64,000 nt of DNA from Candidatus Tepidifontimicrobium thermophilum (GCA_031296405.1 JAVKKH010000006.1:43612-107611); one strand, 5' to 3'. Counted from the stretch's first letter, positions 52,475 to 63,897 are shown. Notes: generated by a model not told the origin, from the letters alone. Numbers and translations: made by a program.

Positions 52475-54094
52475 CTACTCGCTCAGCCAGACCTCCTCCA
52501 GGTCCTCCAGGTAGTGCGAGGGGCCTACCCTGTACCCCTGCAGCTTCTTCCAGTGGGGGACGATCCGCTGCCACCACAGGAGGTGGTACTGGTAGGCGCG
52601 GTCGCTGAGGACCCGGCGCTCGAACTGGCGGACGATCTGCAGCCGCCGCTGGAGGTCGCGCTCCCGGCTCTGCTGGCGGAACAGCCCGTCCAGCAGGCGG
52701 TCCGTGTACCGTGCGTAGTTCAGCGGGTTGCGGTCGCTGGACACGAACTTCACCAGCTGGACGTCGGGGTCGTCGAAGAAGTCACACGTGAAGTCGATCC
52801 CCACGTCGTAGTTCCCCGCCCGCAGGTCCGCCAGGTAGGGGCCGGTCTCCTGGATCACGTGCCGGGGATTCAGTCCCACCTGCCGCCACTGGTCCACCAG
52901 GAAGATCCCCGCGGGGATGTACGGCATGGGGATGTTGCGGTTCTTCACGGTGAACTCGAACCCCTCGGGGACGCCTGCCTCCCGCAGCAGCCGGCGCGCC
53001 TCCTGACGGGCGGCGTTGATGTCCCGGCCGAAGCCCGCCAGCTTGGTGAGTTCCGCCTCGGGGGTGGCGAAGGGGCCTCCCGGGCGCATGACGCCGCCCA
53101 CGGGGCCCATGAAGGTGATCTGCGAGAGGGCCCGGGACCCGCCCCACCGGTCGATGGCCAGGGTGAGGGCCCGACGGACCCGGAAGTCGTCGAAGGGCTT
53201 GCGCTGGTTGTTGGGGACGACCAGGATGTTGCACAGCCAGCCGGACTCCTGCACCGTGGCGCGGTCGCCCAGGAACTGCACCACCTCGTCCCGCTGCGCG
53301 GGCGCGAACCCGCGGAACTCCACCAGGGCCTGGCCGAACTTCAGCGCCGCGGCCTGGGCCGCGGGGCTGCTGATGAACAGAGCCCGGTAGCCGTCCAGGT
53401 ACGGCCGGCCCGGCTTCCAGTAGTTCTCGAACCGGACCCCCTCCCAGTGGGAGCCGCGCACGTACTCCTTGAACCGGAAGGGCCCGGTGCCCATCACGTT
53501 CCGCTCGTACCAGCGGGGATCCCGCTCCAGGATGTCCGCCTTGTAGATCCAGTTGAAGGGCGAGGCCAGCTTCTCCAGGAAGGTGGCGGACGGCCACTTG
53601 AGCCGGATCACCACGGTGTTGGGGCTGGGGGCGCTGATGCTCTCCACCATCTCGTACATGGCCTGCCGGGCGCTGGCGACCCCCTGGGGCGGGAAGATGA
53701 TCTTGTCCAGGCTGGCCTTGATGTCCCGTGAGGTGAGCAGGCTGCCGTCGTGGAAGCGAACCCCGCTGCGGATGCGGAAGGTGTAGGTGAGGCCGTCCTG
53801 GGACACCGTCCAGCTCTCCGCTAGGTCCGGGACCACCTTCGGGTAGTTGAGCGGGTCGAACTTCACCAGCAGGTTGTAGTGGGGTCGGATGGGGTGGATG
53901 ACCGCGAAGGTGGTCTCCCGGTGGCCGTCGAAGGACGGAGGTTCCGCCGACACGATGAAGCTCAGCGAACCCCCGCGCCTCGGCGGCGCCGGCGCGGAGC
54001 TGCCGACGGTGCCTGAGGCTGCCACCAGCACCGCCACGAGGAGCGCGGCGGCCCCCAGTTGCTGTAGCCGACGCCGAACGTGCACTGCCTTCAC
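52475..54094 (-). CDS. ABC transporter substrate-binding protein, SBP_bac_5 family
   Basis: 539 residues from GTG 54094 with GAAGGGG upstream on the minus strand. An N-terminal signal (RLQQLGAAALLVAVLVAAS) lacks a lipobox Cys, so it is probably secreted or periplasmic rather than a lipoprotein. Family-5 features: KVVPDLAESWTVSQDGLTYTFRIR, GVRFHDGSLLTSRDI, GTGPFRFKEYVRG. It should capture a peptide or similar solute for the two permeases downstream. Confidence 0.92.
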   Translation of the reverse strand: MKAVHVRRRLQQLGAAALLVAVLVAASGTVGSSAPAPPRRGGSLSFIVSAEPPSFDGHRETTFAVIHPIRPHYNLLVKFDPLNYPKVVPDLAESWTVSQDGLTYTFRIRSGVRFHDGSLLTSRDIKASLDKIIFPPQGVASARQAMYEMVESISAPSPNTVVIRLKWPSATFLEKLASPFNWIYKADILERDPRWYERNVMGTGPFRFKEYVRGSHWEGVRFENYWKPGRPYLDGYRALFISSPAAQAAALKFGQALVEFRGFAPAQRDEVVQFLGDRATVQESGWLCNILVVPNNQRKPFDDFRVRRALTLAIDRWGGSRALSQITFMGPVGGVMRPGGPFATPEAELTKLAGFGRDINAARQEARRLLREAGVPEGFEFTVKNRNIPMPYIPAGIFLVDQWRQVGLNPRHVIQETGPYLADLRAGNYDVGIDFTCDFFDDPDVQLVKFVSSDRNPLNYARYTDRLLDGLFRQQSRERDLQRRLQIVRQFERRVLSDRAYQYHLLWWQRIVPHWKKLQGYRVGPSHYLEDLEEVWLSE

Positions 54095-54127
54095 CCCCTT
54101 CGGTGGCGTCTTCGTCTGCTCGGTGGA

Positions 54128-57025
<2,898 letters not shown>

Positions 57026-57066
57026 ACACGGTACGATTCCACGGGACGTACCAGCCCCCCTCCGCC

Positions 57067-57146
57067 GTTCCGCGCTCGGAACACGAGTTCCCTTGCGTAC
57101 GCCAGATAACCCTGTTAGTATGGGCCAGGTGTTCCAGGATGGGAAC
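57067..57146. promoter_or_regulatory. Palindromic operator sites GTTCC-N6-GGAAC in the divergent gap
   Basis: Two identical-spacing palindromes: GTTCCGCGCTCGGAAC at 57067-57082 and GTTCCAGGATGGGAAC at 57131-57146, the second overlapping the XRE start codon. Extra half sites are GTTCC at 57087-57091 and GGAAC at 57148-57152. Centres of the two full sites are 64 bases apart (about six turns), bracketing the XRE promoter. Likely binding sites of the XRE protein acting on itself and on the divergent oxidase. Confidence 0.65.
57093..57121 (+). promoter_or_regulatory. Promoter of the XRE regulator gene
   Basis: TTGCGT at 57093-57098 and TAGTAT at 57116-57121 with a 17-base spacer. The predicted start near 57128 leaves a leader of about ten bases, so the gene is close to leaderless. 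The GTTCC half site at 57087 abuts the -35. Confidence 0.65.
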
Positions 57147-57579
57147 AGGAACCCCAGCCCCAAGGGAGGACGCACGGGCGTTCGGAAACTACATCCGGAC
57201 CCTGCGCCAGAACTTCTACGGCCGGGGCAAGGGGAAGAGCCTCCGCCAGGTGGCCCAGGAGGCGGGCATCCCGCCCAGTGTCCTGTCCCGGGGCGAGCGC
57301 GGCCTTTTGGACCTGCGGCGGCCCTGGTACATCGAGCGGCTGGCCCCGGCCCTGGGGGTGCCCGCCACGGTCATGAAGCGGGTCGCCCACCTGGTGACCC
57401 AGGAGGACGTGGCGTACTTCCGGGCCCTTCGCGGTGGGGGAGGGCCGTGGGCCCGGCTCCAGCAGGTGGTGGACCGCATGCGGGGGGCGCCTCCGGACGT
57501 AGTGGAGGCGCTGGCGAGCTACGGGGAGTTCCTGCTGGCCCGCTGGGAGCAGCAGCGCGCGCAGCGACGCACGGGCTAG
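57139..57579 (+). CDS. XRE-family helix-turn-helix regulator
   Basis: 146 residues from ATG 57139. An HTH_XRE domain in residues about 12-75: FGNYIRTLRQNFYGRGKGKSLRQVAQEAGIPPSVLSRGERG, where SLRQVAQEAGIPPSVLSRGE forms the helix-turn-helix. The rest (about 75-146) is helical with no recognised ligand domain. It lies between a divergent FAD/Fe-S oxidase and a ferredoxin gene 28 bases downstream, and palindromes overlap its own start. Confidence 0.83.
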   Translation: MGTGTPAPREDARAFGNYIRTLRQNFYGRGKGKSLRQVAQEAGIPPSVLSRGERGLLDLRRPWYIERLAPALGVPATVMKRVAHLVTQEDVAYFRALRGGGGPWARLQQVVDRMRGAPPDVVEALASYGEFLLARWEQQRAQRRTG

Positions 57580-57607
57580 ACCACACCACACGGAAAGGAG
57601 GCGCGAC

Positions 57608-57901
57608 ATGACGTACGTGATCGCAGAACCCTGCATCGGCACCAAGGACCGGGCCTGCGTGGAGGTGTGTCCGGTGGACTGCATCCACCCCCGGGCGGAG
57701 GAGGACCAGGGCGAGCTCATGCTGTACATCAACCCCGACGAGTGCATCGACTGCGGGGCGTGCGAGCCCGTCTGCCCGGTGCAGGCCATCTTCGCGGAGG
57801 GCGACGTCCCGGAGCAGTGGAAGGACTACAGGGAGATGAACGCGGACTACTACAAGCTCAGCCGCGAGGCGTTCGCGGAGAAGTGGGGCCGCGAGCCCTA
57901 G
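57608..57901 (+). CDS. fdxA: Ferredoxin, 7Fe (3Fe-4S/4Fe-4S) type
   Basis: 97 residues from ATG 57608 with AAAGGAGG upstream. First cluster region CIGTKDRACVEVCPVDC and second CIDCGACEPVCPVQAI follow the FdxA pattern (Cys9, 17, 21, then CxxCxxC...CP). Electron carrier; its nearest redox neighbour is the divergent FAD/Fe-S oxidase, but no direct partnership is shown. Confidence 0.92.
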   Translation: MTYVIAEPCIGTKDRACVEVCPVDCIHPRAEEDQGELMLYINPDECIDCGACEPVCPVQAIFAEGDVPEQWKDYREMNADYYKLSREAFAEKWGREP

Positions 57902-57948
57902 GCCCCGCGTTCCCTCCCAACGGCAGGCGTTCGGGTCCCTCCGGCGCG

Positions 57949-57977
57949 TTGCGGGCCGGCCGGAGGTGCCGTAGTGT
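57949..57977 (+). promoter_or_regulatory. Probable promoter of the phosphonate-type transporter operon
   Basis: TTGCGG at 57949-57954 and TAGTGT at 57972-57977 with a 17-base spacer, in the 92-base gap before phnD. It resembles the XRE promoter (TTGCGT-17-TAGTAT). The -10 keeps T1, A2 and T6. Confidence 0.45.
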
Positions 57978-57993
57978 GGACGGGGGAGGGAAC

Positions 57994-58941
57994 ATGGGCG
58001 CACGGCGGTTCGCAGGGTTTCTGGTGGTTCTGGCGGCGGCGATCGTCGCCGCCGCTGGGGCTGCGCAGGTACGGCGGCCCTGGGTCCTGGCGTTCGTGCC
58101 GTCCCTGGACGCCCAGCGCGTGCTGGCCACGGGACGGACCCTGGAACGGATGCTGGAGGTGGCCACGGGGCTGGAGTTCGAGTCCACGGTGCCCACCTCG
58201 TACGCGGCCACCATCGAGGCCATGTGCGCGGGGAGGGCGGACGTCGCTTTCTTTGCCCCCCTGGCTTACGTCCTGGCGCACCAGCGCTGCGGGGCGGAGG
58301 TCAGGCTCATCTCCATCCGGTTTGACCGCCCGTACTACGGGGCTCAGATCCTGGTCGCCGCGGACGCGGGGATCCGCCGTCTGGCGGACCTGCGGGGCAA
58401 GCGGTTCGCGTACGTGGACCCCGCCTCTACCTCCGGGTATCTGTACCCGGCGGTGCACATCAAACGGGCGGGGTTCGACCCGAACCGGTTCTTCAGCCAG
58501 ACGGTGTTCGCGGGCGGCCACGACAAGGTGGTGCTGGCCATCTACCAGGGGCAGGTGGAAGGGGGCGCCACCTTCGGCGACGAGTTCGGCAACGACGCCC
58601 GGGACCGCGTGGAGCGGCAGTTCCCGGACGTGAAGCGCAAGGTGGTGGTCCTGGAGTACGTGAAGCCCTACATCCCCAACGACACCGTGTCCTTCCGGAA
58701 GGGGTTGGAGCCCGAGCTGGTGGAGCGGGTGGTGAAGGCCCTGTTCCGGATCGCCCAGACCTCCTCGGGCCGGCAGGCCATCCACGAGCTGTACCAGCAC
58801 GAGGGCTACGCCACCTACGAGGACCTGGTGACGAAGTACAAGGTGGATCGCCGGGAGTTCCCGAACCTGGACGCGTACTTCAACCCCATCCGGGAAGCCG
58901 TGCGGACCCTGGGGATCGACCTCACGCGGCTGGTGCGTTGA
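57994..58941 (+). CDS. phnD: Phosphonate/phosphate-type ABC transporter substrate-binding protein (PhnD family)
   Basis: 315 residues from ATG 57994 with GGGGGAGGG upstream. A signal sequence (FAGFLVVLAAAIVAAAGAA) without lipobox Cys precedes a PhnD domain: LAFVPSLDAQRVLATGRTLERMLEV, GRADVAFFAPLAYVLAHQ, GKRFAYVDPASTSGYLYP and GGATFGDEFGND. No C-P lyase or phosphonatase gene is nearby, so the ligand could also be phosphite or another oxyanion. Confidence 0.9.
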   Translation: MGARRFAGFLVVLAAAIVAAAGAAQVRRPWVLAFVPSLDAQRVLATGRTLERMLEVATGLEFESTVPTSYAATIEAMCAGRADVAFFAPLAYVLAHQRCGAEVRLISIRFDRPYYGAQILVAADAGIRRLADLRGKRFAYVDPASTSGYLYPAVHIKRAGFDPNRFFSQTVFAGGHDKVVLAIYQGQVEGGATFGDEFGNDARDRVERQFPDVKRKVVVLEYVKPYIPNDTVSFRKGLEPELVERVVKALFRIAQTSSGRQAIHELYQHEGYATYEDLVTKYKVDRREFPNLDAYFNPIREAVRTLGIDLTRLVR

Positions 58942-59011
58942 GCCGGGCTTCTGCCCGGACCGTCCCTCGGAGGCGGGGGCTCCCGCGGAGCCCCCGTTCG
59001 GTTTCCAGGGG

Positions 59012-59791
59012 GTGAAGGCGTTGGCGCGGCCGTTCCTGAAGGTGGAAGGCCTCACGAAGGTGTACCCGGGAGGCGTCCGGGCACTGCAGGACGTCTCCTT
59101 CGAGGTGGCCCGGGGCGAGTTCGTGGTGGTGATCGGGCTTTCGGGATCGGGCAAGTCCACCCTGCTGCGGTGCATCAACCGCCTCGTGGAACCGACGGCG
59201 GGCAGGGTGTGGGTGGACGGGGTGGAGGTGACCGCCCTGGACCGGGAGGGGGTACGACGGCTGCGGCGGGAGATCGGGATGATCTTCCAGCAGTTCAACC
59301 TCGTCCGCAGGCTCCCGGTGCTCACTAACGTGCTCACGGGCCGGCTGGGCTACGTCCCCGCGTGGTGGTCCCTCGTGAACTACTGGCCCCCGGACCTGGT
59401 GCAGCGGGCCCTGGACGCCCTGGAACGGGTGGGGATCCGGGACAAGGCGTACGTGCGGGCGGACCAGCTGTCCGGAGGGCAGCAGCAGCGGGTGGGCATC
59501 GCCCGCGCCCTCATGCAGGAACCCAAGCTGATCCTGGCGGACGAGCCCGTGGCCAGCCTGGACCCCGCCACCAGCCACTCCGTCCTGCAGTACGTGGAGG
59601 AGCTCAACCGGCGGGAGGGGATCACGGTGCTCTGCAGCCTGCACTTCCTCAGCCTGGCGAGACGGTACGGGACCCGGGTGATCGCCCTGAAGGAAGGCCG
59701 GTTGGTGTTCGACGGCCTGCCCTCGGAGATCGACTCGCATCGCTTCCGGCAGATCTACGGGGAGGACGCGGTGGAGGTGGAGATCGCGTGA
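59012..59791 (+). CDS. phnC: Phosphonate-type ABC transporter ATP-binding protein
   Basis: 259 residues from GTG 59012. Walker A GLSGSGKST, Q-loop IFQQFNLVRRL, signature LSGGQQQRVGIARALMQ, Walker B LILADEPVASLD. The segment FNLVRRLPVLTNVLTGRLGY is typical of PhnC. Overlaps phnE by four bases. Confidence 0.93.
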   Translation: MKALARPFLKVEGLTKVYPGGVRALQDVSFEVARGEFVVVIGLSGSGKSTLLRCINRLVEPTAGRVWVDGVEVTALDREGVRRLRREIGMIFQQFNLVRRLPVLTNVLTGRLGYVPAWWSLVNYWPPDLVQRALDALERVGIRDKAYVRADQLSGGQQQRVGIARALMQEPKLILADEPVASLDPATSHSVLQYVEELNRREGITVLCSLHFLSLARRYGTRVIALKEGRLVFDGLPSEIDSHRFRQIYGEDAVEVEIA

Positions 59792-60891
59792 CCGGCCGCG
59801 GGTTGCGGCTGGCGGCCGTCCTGCTGGCCGTAGCTGCCTTCGCGTACGGCTGGCGGGTGACCCGCATCGACCTGGGTGAGCTGGTCACCAAGGCGCACCT
59901 GGTCCGGCCGCTCGTGCGGGACCTGCTGCGGCCGGAGATCCTGGAGCGGGTCCCGAGGACGCAGGAAGTAGCGGTCCCGGTGGCCCTGGGAGGTGCCCCG
60001 CCGCCGCTGTCGCCTGCCCGAGGCCCCCGGGTGGAAGCGAGCAGCCGGTCGGTGCGGGTGGGGCAGGAGGTGGAGCTGCGCGGGGAAGGTTTCGCGCCGG
60101 GCCGGCCCGGCCGCCTGGTGTGGCGGGACGCCACCGGCGCGCCCTCGCAGCTGGCCCAGTTCACCACGGACGCGCGGGGGAGTTTCCGGCTGCGGGTGCG
60201 GATTCCGGACACCCTGGGAGACCGGGGGGAGCTGGTGGCGGTGGTGGTGCTGCCGGAGACCGCGTGGCGCCCCAGCGAGACCCTGCGCCTGGTGGCCGAG
60301 CGCATGGTGGAGACCGTGTTCCTGGCCCTCATGGGCACGGCCATGGGGGTGGTGTTCGCCGTGCCCCTGAGTTTCTTGGGGGCCCGTAACCTCGCCCACG
60401 GAACCGTAGGGCTCGCGGTGTACGGCACTAGCCGCACCGTCCTGAACGTGTTCCGGTCCGTGGAGCCCCTGATCCTCGCCACGGTGTTTGCCGTGTGGGT
60501 GGGGATCGGGCCGTTCGCGGGCGTGCTGGCGCTCGGCGTGCACTCCGTGGCGTCCCTGGGCAAGCTGTACTCGGAGGCCATCGAGGCCATCGACCCCGGC
60601 CCCATCGAGGCGGTGGAGGCCACGGGCGCAAGTCGCCTTCAGGTGATCCGGTACGCGGTGATCCCGCAGATCGTGCCGCAGTTCATCGCGTTTACCATCT
60701 ACCGGTGGGACATCAACGTCCGCATGTCCACGGTGATCGGGTTCGTGGGCGGCGGGGGGATCGGGTTTCTCCTGATGCAGTACATCAACCTGCTGCTGTG
60801 GCAGAAGGCGGCCACCGCGGTGTGGGCCATTACCCTGGTGGTGGCGCTTATGGACTACCTCAGCGCGCGGGTCCGGGAACGGGTGGTGTGA
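59788..60891 (+). CDS. phnE: Phosphonate-type ABC permease PhnE with an inserted beta-rich domain
   Basis: 367 residues from GTG 59788, about 100 longer than usual PhnE. After the first membrane helix (about 7-24) comes an extracytoplasmic stretch containing, at about 80-162, an Ig/IPT-like segment (VRVGQEVELRGEGFAPGRPG...GSFRLRVRIPDTLG). The permease core follows: ETVFLALMGTAMGVVFAVPLSF, YSEAIEAIDPGPIEAVEATGAS (coupling loop) and GFVGGGGIGFLL. The insert would lie outside the membrane near the binding protein. The stop codon overlaps the pgeF start (TGATG). Confidence 0.88.
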   Translation: MTGRGLRLAAVLLAVAAFAYGWRVTRIDLGELVTKAHLVRPLVRDLLRPEILERVPRTQEVAVPVALGGAPPPLSPARGPRVEASSRSVRVGQEVELRGEGFAPGRPGRLVWRDATGAPSQLAQFTTDARGSFRLRVRIPDTLGDRGELVAVVVLPETAWRPSETLRLVAERMVETVFLALMGTAMGVVFAVPLSFLGARNLAHGTVGLAVYGTSRTVLNVFRSVEPLILATVFAVWVGIGPFAGVLALGVHSVASLGKLYSEAIEAIDPGPIEAVEATGASRLQVIRYAVIPQIVPQFIAFTIYRWDINVRMSTVIGFVGGGGIGFLLMQYINLLLWQKAATAVWAITLVVALMDYLSARVRERVV

Positions 60892-61613
60892 TGCGGGGCC
60901 CGGGCGTGGGGCCAGCGTTCCGCGTGGACTGGGTGAGGGGACTGCCGGTGCTGCGGGCCCGGGTGCTGGAGGTGTCCGGGTTCCGCCACGCCTTCACCAC
61001 GCGGCACTATCCCGTCCGGGACCACGAGGTGCTGCACGACCTGGGCTTCGACCCGCAGCGGGTGGTGGAGGCGGAACAGGTCCACGGCGGCGCGGTGGTC
61101 CTGGTGGACGGGACTACCGGCGGCCGGGTGTCGGGCGCGGACGGCCTTTGGACGGACCGTCCTGGCTTGGTGCTGCGGGTGCGTTCCGCGGACTGTCTAC
61201 CGGTCCTGGTGGCGGACCCGCACACAGGGCGCGTGGCCGCGGTGCACGCGGGGTGGCGGGGGTTGAGCGCGGGGATCCTCAGCCGTCTGGTGCAGGCGCT
61301 GTGTGAGGCGGGAAGCCGGCCGGAGGACCTCCGGTGTGCGGTGGGCCCTTCTGTAGGCCCGTGCTGTTACGAGGTGGACGAGCCGGTGCGCCGGGCGCTC
61401 CGGGGCTGGCCTGGGGCGTTCCGGCCCGGCCGGCCGGGCCGCTGGCAGCTGGACCTTCGGGAGGTGGGGCGCGCGCAGCTGCTGTCGGCAGGTGTTCTGC
61501 CCGGGCACGTGGGGGTGTGCACCGCGTGCACGGCTTGTGAGCCCGAGTGGTTCTACTCCTACCGCCGGGAAGGGAGGACGGGCCGGCTGTGGGCGCTGGT
61601 GAGCCGGACGTAG
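60891..61613 (+). CDS. pgeF: Purine nucleoside phosphorylase / laccase-domain protein YfiH (PgeF)
   Basis: 240 residues from ATG 60891. Zinc-site motifs QVHGG, RSADCLPVL and HAGWRGL and the C-terminal CTACTACEPEWFYSYRRE are typical of the multicopper-polyphenol-oxidase/YfiH family, members of which act as purine phosphorylases and, in E. coli, edit peptidoglycan precursors (PgeF). It begins the pgeF-yggS-sepF trio known from Bacillota (ylmD-ylmE-ylmF). Confidence 0.92.
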   Translation: MRGPGVGPAFRVDWVRGLPVLRARVLEVSGFRHAFTTRHYPVRDHEVLHDLGFDPQRVVEAEQVHGGAVVLVDGTTGGRVSGADGLWTDRPGLVLRVRSADCLPVLVADPHTGRVAAVHAGWRGLSAGILSRLVQALCEAGSRPEDLRCAVGPSVGPCCYEVDEPVRRALRGWPGAFRPGRPGRWQLDLREVGRAQLLSAGVLPGHVGVCTACTACEPEWFYSYRREGRTGRLWALVSRT

Positions 61614-62419
61614 TCCCCTCGGGCACGGCTCCTGGGGCGCTGGAGGGGGCGGTCCGGGAGCGGCTGCAGCGTGTGCAGGACCGCATCCGGGCGGCCTGCG
61701 CTCGCCTCGGGCGCGACCCCACAGGAGTGCGCGTGGTGGGGGTGACGAAGGGCTTCCCCGCGGAGGTGGCCGCTGCGGCAGCCCGCGCGGGGGTGGTGGA
61801 GCTGGGCGAGAACCGGGTGCAGGAGGCCCGGGAGAAGATCCCGGCCGTGCGGGAGCTGGTGGGCGAGGACGCGGTCACCTGGCACCTGGTGGGACACCTG
61901 CAGCGCAACAAGGCCCGGTGGGCGGTGCAGCTGTTCACGTGGGTGCACTCGGTGGACTCGGCGGAGCTGGCCCACGAGCTCAGCCGTCGGGCCTGCGCCG
62001 CGGGCCGGACCCTGCACGTCCTGGTGGAGGTGAACGTGGCCGGAGAGGCCACCAAGTACGGGGCCACCCCGGAGCGGGCGCCCGACTTGGTGGAGCTGGC
62101 GAGCCGGCTTCCCGGGCTGCGGGTGGCCGGGCTCATGACCGTGGCTCCCCAGAGCCCCGACCCCGAGCGGGTGCGGTGGGTGTTCCGCGCCCTGCGGGAG
62201 CTGCGTGATAGAATACGCACAGACCGCGGCCTCGAGCTGCCCGAGCTGTCCATGGGGATGACGGACGACTTCGAGGTGGCGGTGGAGGAGGGCGCCACCC
62301 TGGTGCGGCTGGGGCGGGCCCTTTTTGGGGAACGGCCGGCGGCAGGCATAGCGGGTACGGAGCTTCCGGGAGGGATCCCGGGCCCTGCGGTGCGGGGCAC
62401 GACACAGCGACGGGGGTGA
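61589..62419 (+). CDS. yggS: PLP homeostasis protein YggS/YlmE
   Basis: 276 residues from GTG 61589, overlapping pgeF by 25 bases; GGGAGG lies about eleven bases upstream. PLP-binding Lys in VVGVTKGFPAEV, LGENRVQEAREK, WHLVGHLQRNKAR, LSMGMTDDFEVAVEEGATLVRLGRALFG are standard. A tail of about 35 residues after the family end (GERP) has no counterpart and probably reflects read-through to the sepF start. Maintains pyridoxal phosphate balance. Confidence 0.93.
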   Translation: MGAGEPDVVPSGTAPGALEGAVRERLQRVQDRIRAACARLGRDPTGVRVVGVTKGFPAEVAAAAARAGVVELGENRVQEAREKIPAVRELVGEDAVTWHLVGHLQRNKARWAVQLFTWVHSVDSAELAHELSRRACAAGRTLHVLVEVNVAGEATKYGATPERAPDLVELASRLPGLRVAGLMTVAPQSPDPERVRWVFRALRELRDRIRTDRGLELPELSMGMTDDFEVAVEEGATLVRLGRALFGERPAAGIAGTELPGGIPGPAVRGTTQRRG

Positions 62420-62826
62420 ACGCCGTGGGAGCCATCCAGCGGCTGATGGGGTTCCTCGGGTTTGACGACGACGCCGAGGAGGAGCCTCTCGAGGACGGAG
62501 AGGAGCGCCGGCGGGCGCCCATCCTGCGCCTGCACACCGCGCGGCAGCTGGAGATCGTGGTGCTGCAGCCGCGCACCTTCGACGACGCACGGACCGCCGC
62601 GGAGTACCTGAAGGGGCGGCGGCCCATCGTGGTGAACCTGCGGGAGGCGGACCGGGAGGTGGCGCAGCGCATCGTGGACTTCCTGTGCGGGGTCGACTAC
62701 GCGCTGGACGGCCACCTGCAGCGGGTGGCGGAGGACATCTTCCTGTTCACGCCCAGCCACGTGGTGATCAGCGCCGAGCGTTCGCGCCCGTTCCACGCGG
62801 ACTCCCCCACCTTTCCGGTCTCCTGA
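62416..62826 (+). CDS. sepF: Cell division protein SepF
   Basis: 136 residues from GTG 62416. An N-terminal amphipathic helix (MNAVGAIQRLMGFLGF) for membrane binding, an acidic linker, then the SepF core: LEIVVLQPRTFDDARTAAEYL, PIVVNLREADREVAQRIVDFL, GVDYALDGHLQRVAEDIFLFTP. SepF anchors FtsZ, whose C-terminal tail is conserved in this genome. Confidence 0.95.
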   Translation: MNAVGAIQRLMGFLGFDDDAEEEPLEDGEERRRAPILRLHTARQLEIVVLQPRTFDDARTAAEYLKGRRPIVVNLREADREVAQRIVDFLCGVDYALDGHLQRVAEDIFLFTPSHVVISAERSRPFHADSPTFPVS

Positions 62827-62856
62827 CCCGCCGGCCTTCGGGCCGGGAGGCACGGA

Positions 62857-63897
62857 ATGACCTGGCGCAGCCTGTTCTGGGAGGACGACAGCCTCTGCCT
62901 CCTGGACCAGACCCAGCTGCCGCACCGCGCCTGCACGTTGCGGCTTCGGGACTGGACGGAGGTCGTCCACGCTATCCGCGACCTGCGGGTGCGGGGTGCG
63001 CCGGCCATCGGTGCCGCCGGTGCCTACGCCCTGGCCCTGGCGGCGAGGAGGTTCCTCAACGACCCGGCCACCTTCTGGCCGCGCCTGCAAGAGGCGGCGG
63101 CGGCCATCCGGACGGCCAGGCCCACCGCGGTGAACCTGAGCTGGGCGGTGGACCGTGTCCTGCGGGCCGCGGAGGCGGCGTCCGACGCCCACGGGGCGGC
63201 CGCCCGAATTCTGGCGGAAGCCCACCGGATCGCGGAGGAGGACGAGCGGACCTGTCGGGCCCTGGCGGAAGCGGGAGCCAGGGAGCTGCGGGACGGCGAG
63301 CGGGTGCTGACGCTGTGCAACACCGGCAGCCTCGCGACCCTCGGCGTGGGGACCGCCCTCGGGATTCTGCGGGTAGCCTGGGAGTCCGGCAAGCGGCTGC
63401 ACGTGTACGCCTGCGAGACCCGACCGCTGCTGCAGGGCTCCCGCCTGACCGCCTGGGAGCTGCAGCAGCTGGGGATCCCCTTTCACGTGGTGGTGGACTC
63501 AGGCGCGGGCTGGCTCATGGCCCGGGGCCTGGTGGACCGGGTGGTGGTGGGTGCGGATCGCGTGGCGGCCAATGGGGACGTGGCCAACAAGGTCGGCACT
63601 TACACCCTGGCCGTCTTGGCGCGCCGGCACGACGTGCCCTTCTGGGTGGCGGCGCCCCTGTCCACGGTGGACCTAGCTACGCCGTCGGGGGAGGCGATCC
63701 CCGTGGAGGAGCGTGCCGCCCATGAGGTCACGCACTTGGCCGGAGTGCCCGTGGCCCCGGAGGGTGCCCCGGCGCTCAACTTCGCCTTCGACGTCACACC
63801 CGCGGAGCTGGTAGACGCCCTGGTCACGGAAGCGGGGCTGGTCCGGCCGCCGTTCGGGCCCGCCCTGCGTTCCCTGAAGGAAGGAGCGCGGGTGTGA
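62857..63897 (+). CDS. mtnA: S-methyl-5-thioribose-1-phosphate isomerase
   Basis: 346 residues from ATG 62857 with GGGAGG upstream. RVRGAPAIGAAGAYALAL, TLCNTGSLATLGVGTALG (catalytic Cys) and GADRVAANGDVANKVGTY (catalytic Asp) are MtnA motifs that separate it from eIF2B alpha. It acts in methionine salvage. Not a usual neighbour of sepF. Overlaps the next gene start by four bases. Confidence 0.95.
   Translation: MTWRSLFWEDDSLCLLDQTQLPHRACTLRLRDWTEVVHAIRDLRVRGAPAIGAAGAYALALAARRFLNDPATFWPRLQEAAAAIRTARPTAVNLSWAVDRVLRAAEAASDAHGAAARILAEAHRIAEEDERTCRALAEAGARELRDGERVLTLCNTGSLATLGVGTALGILRVAWESGKRLHVYACETRPLLQGSRLTAWELQQLGIPFHVVVDSGAGWLMARGLVDRVVVGADRVAANGDVANKVGTYTLAVLARRHDVPFWVAAPLSTVDLATPSGEAIPVEERAAHEVTHLAGVPVAPEGAPALNFAFDVTPAELVDALVTEAGLVRPPFGPALRSLKEGARV

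Noticed and set aside
49599-53731. Long plus-strand frames opposite the MFS and peptide-transporter genes
   Set aside because: Gln/His/Arg-rich shadows; the minus-strand genes carry all the transporter signatures.
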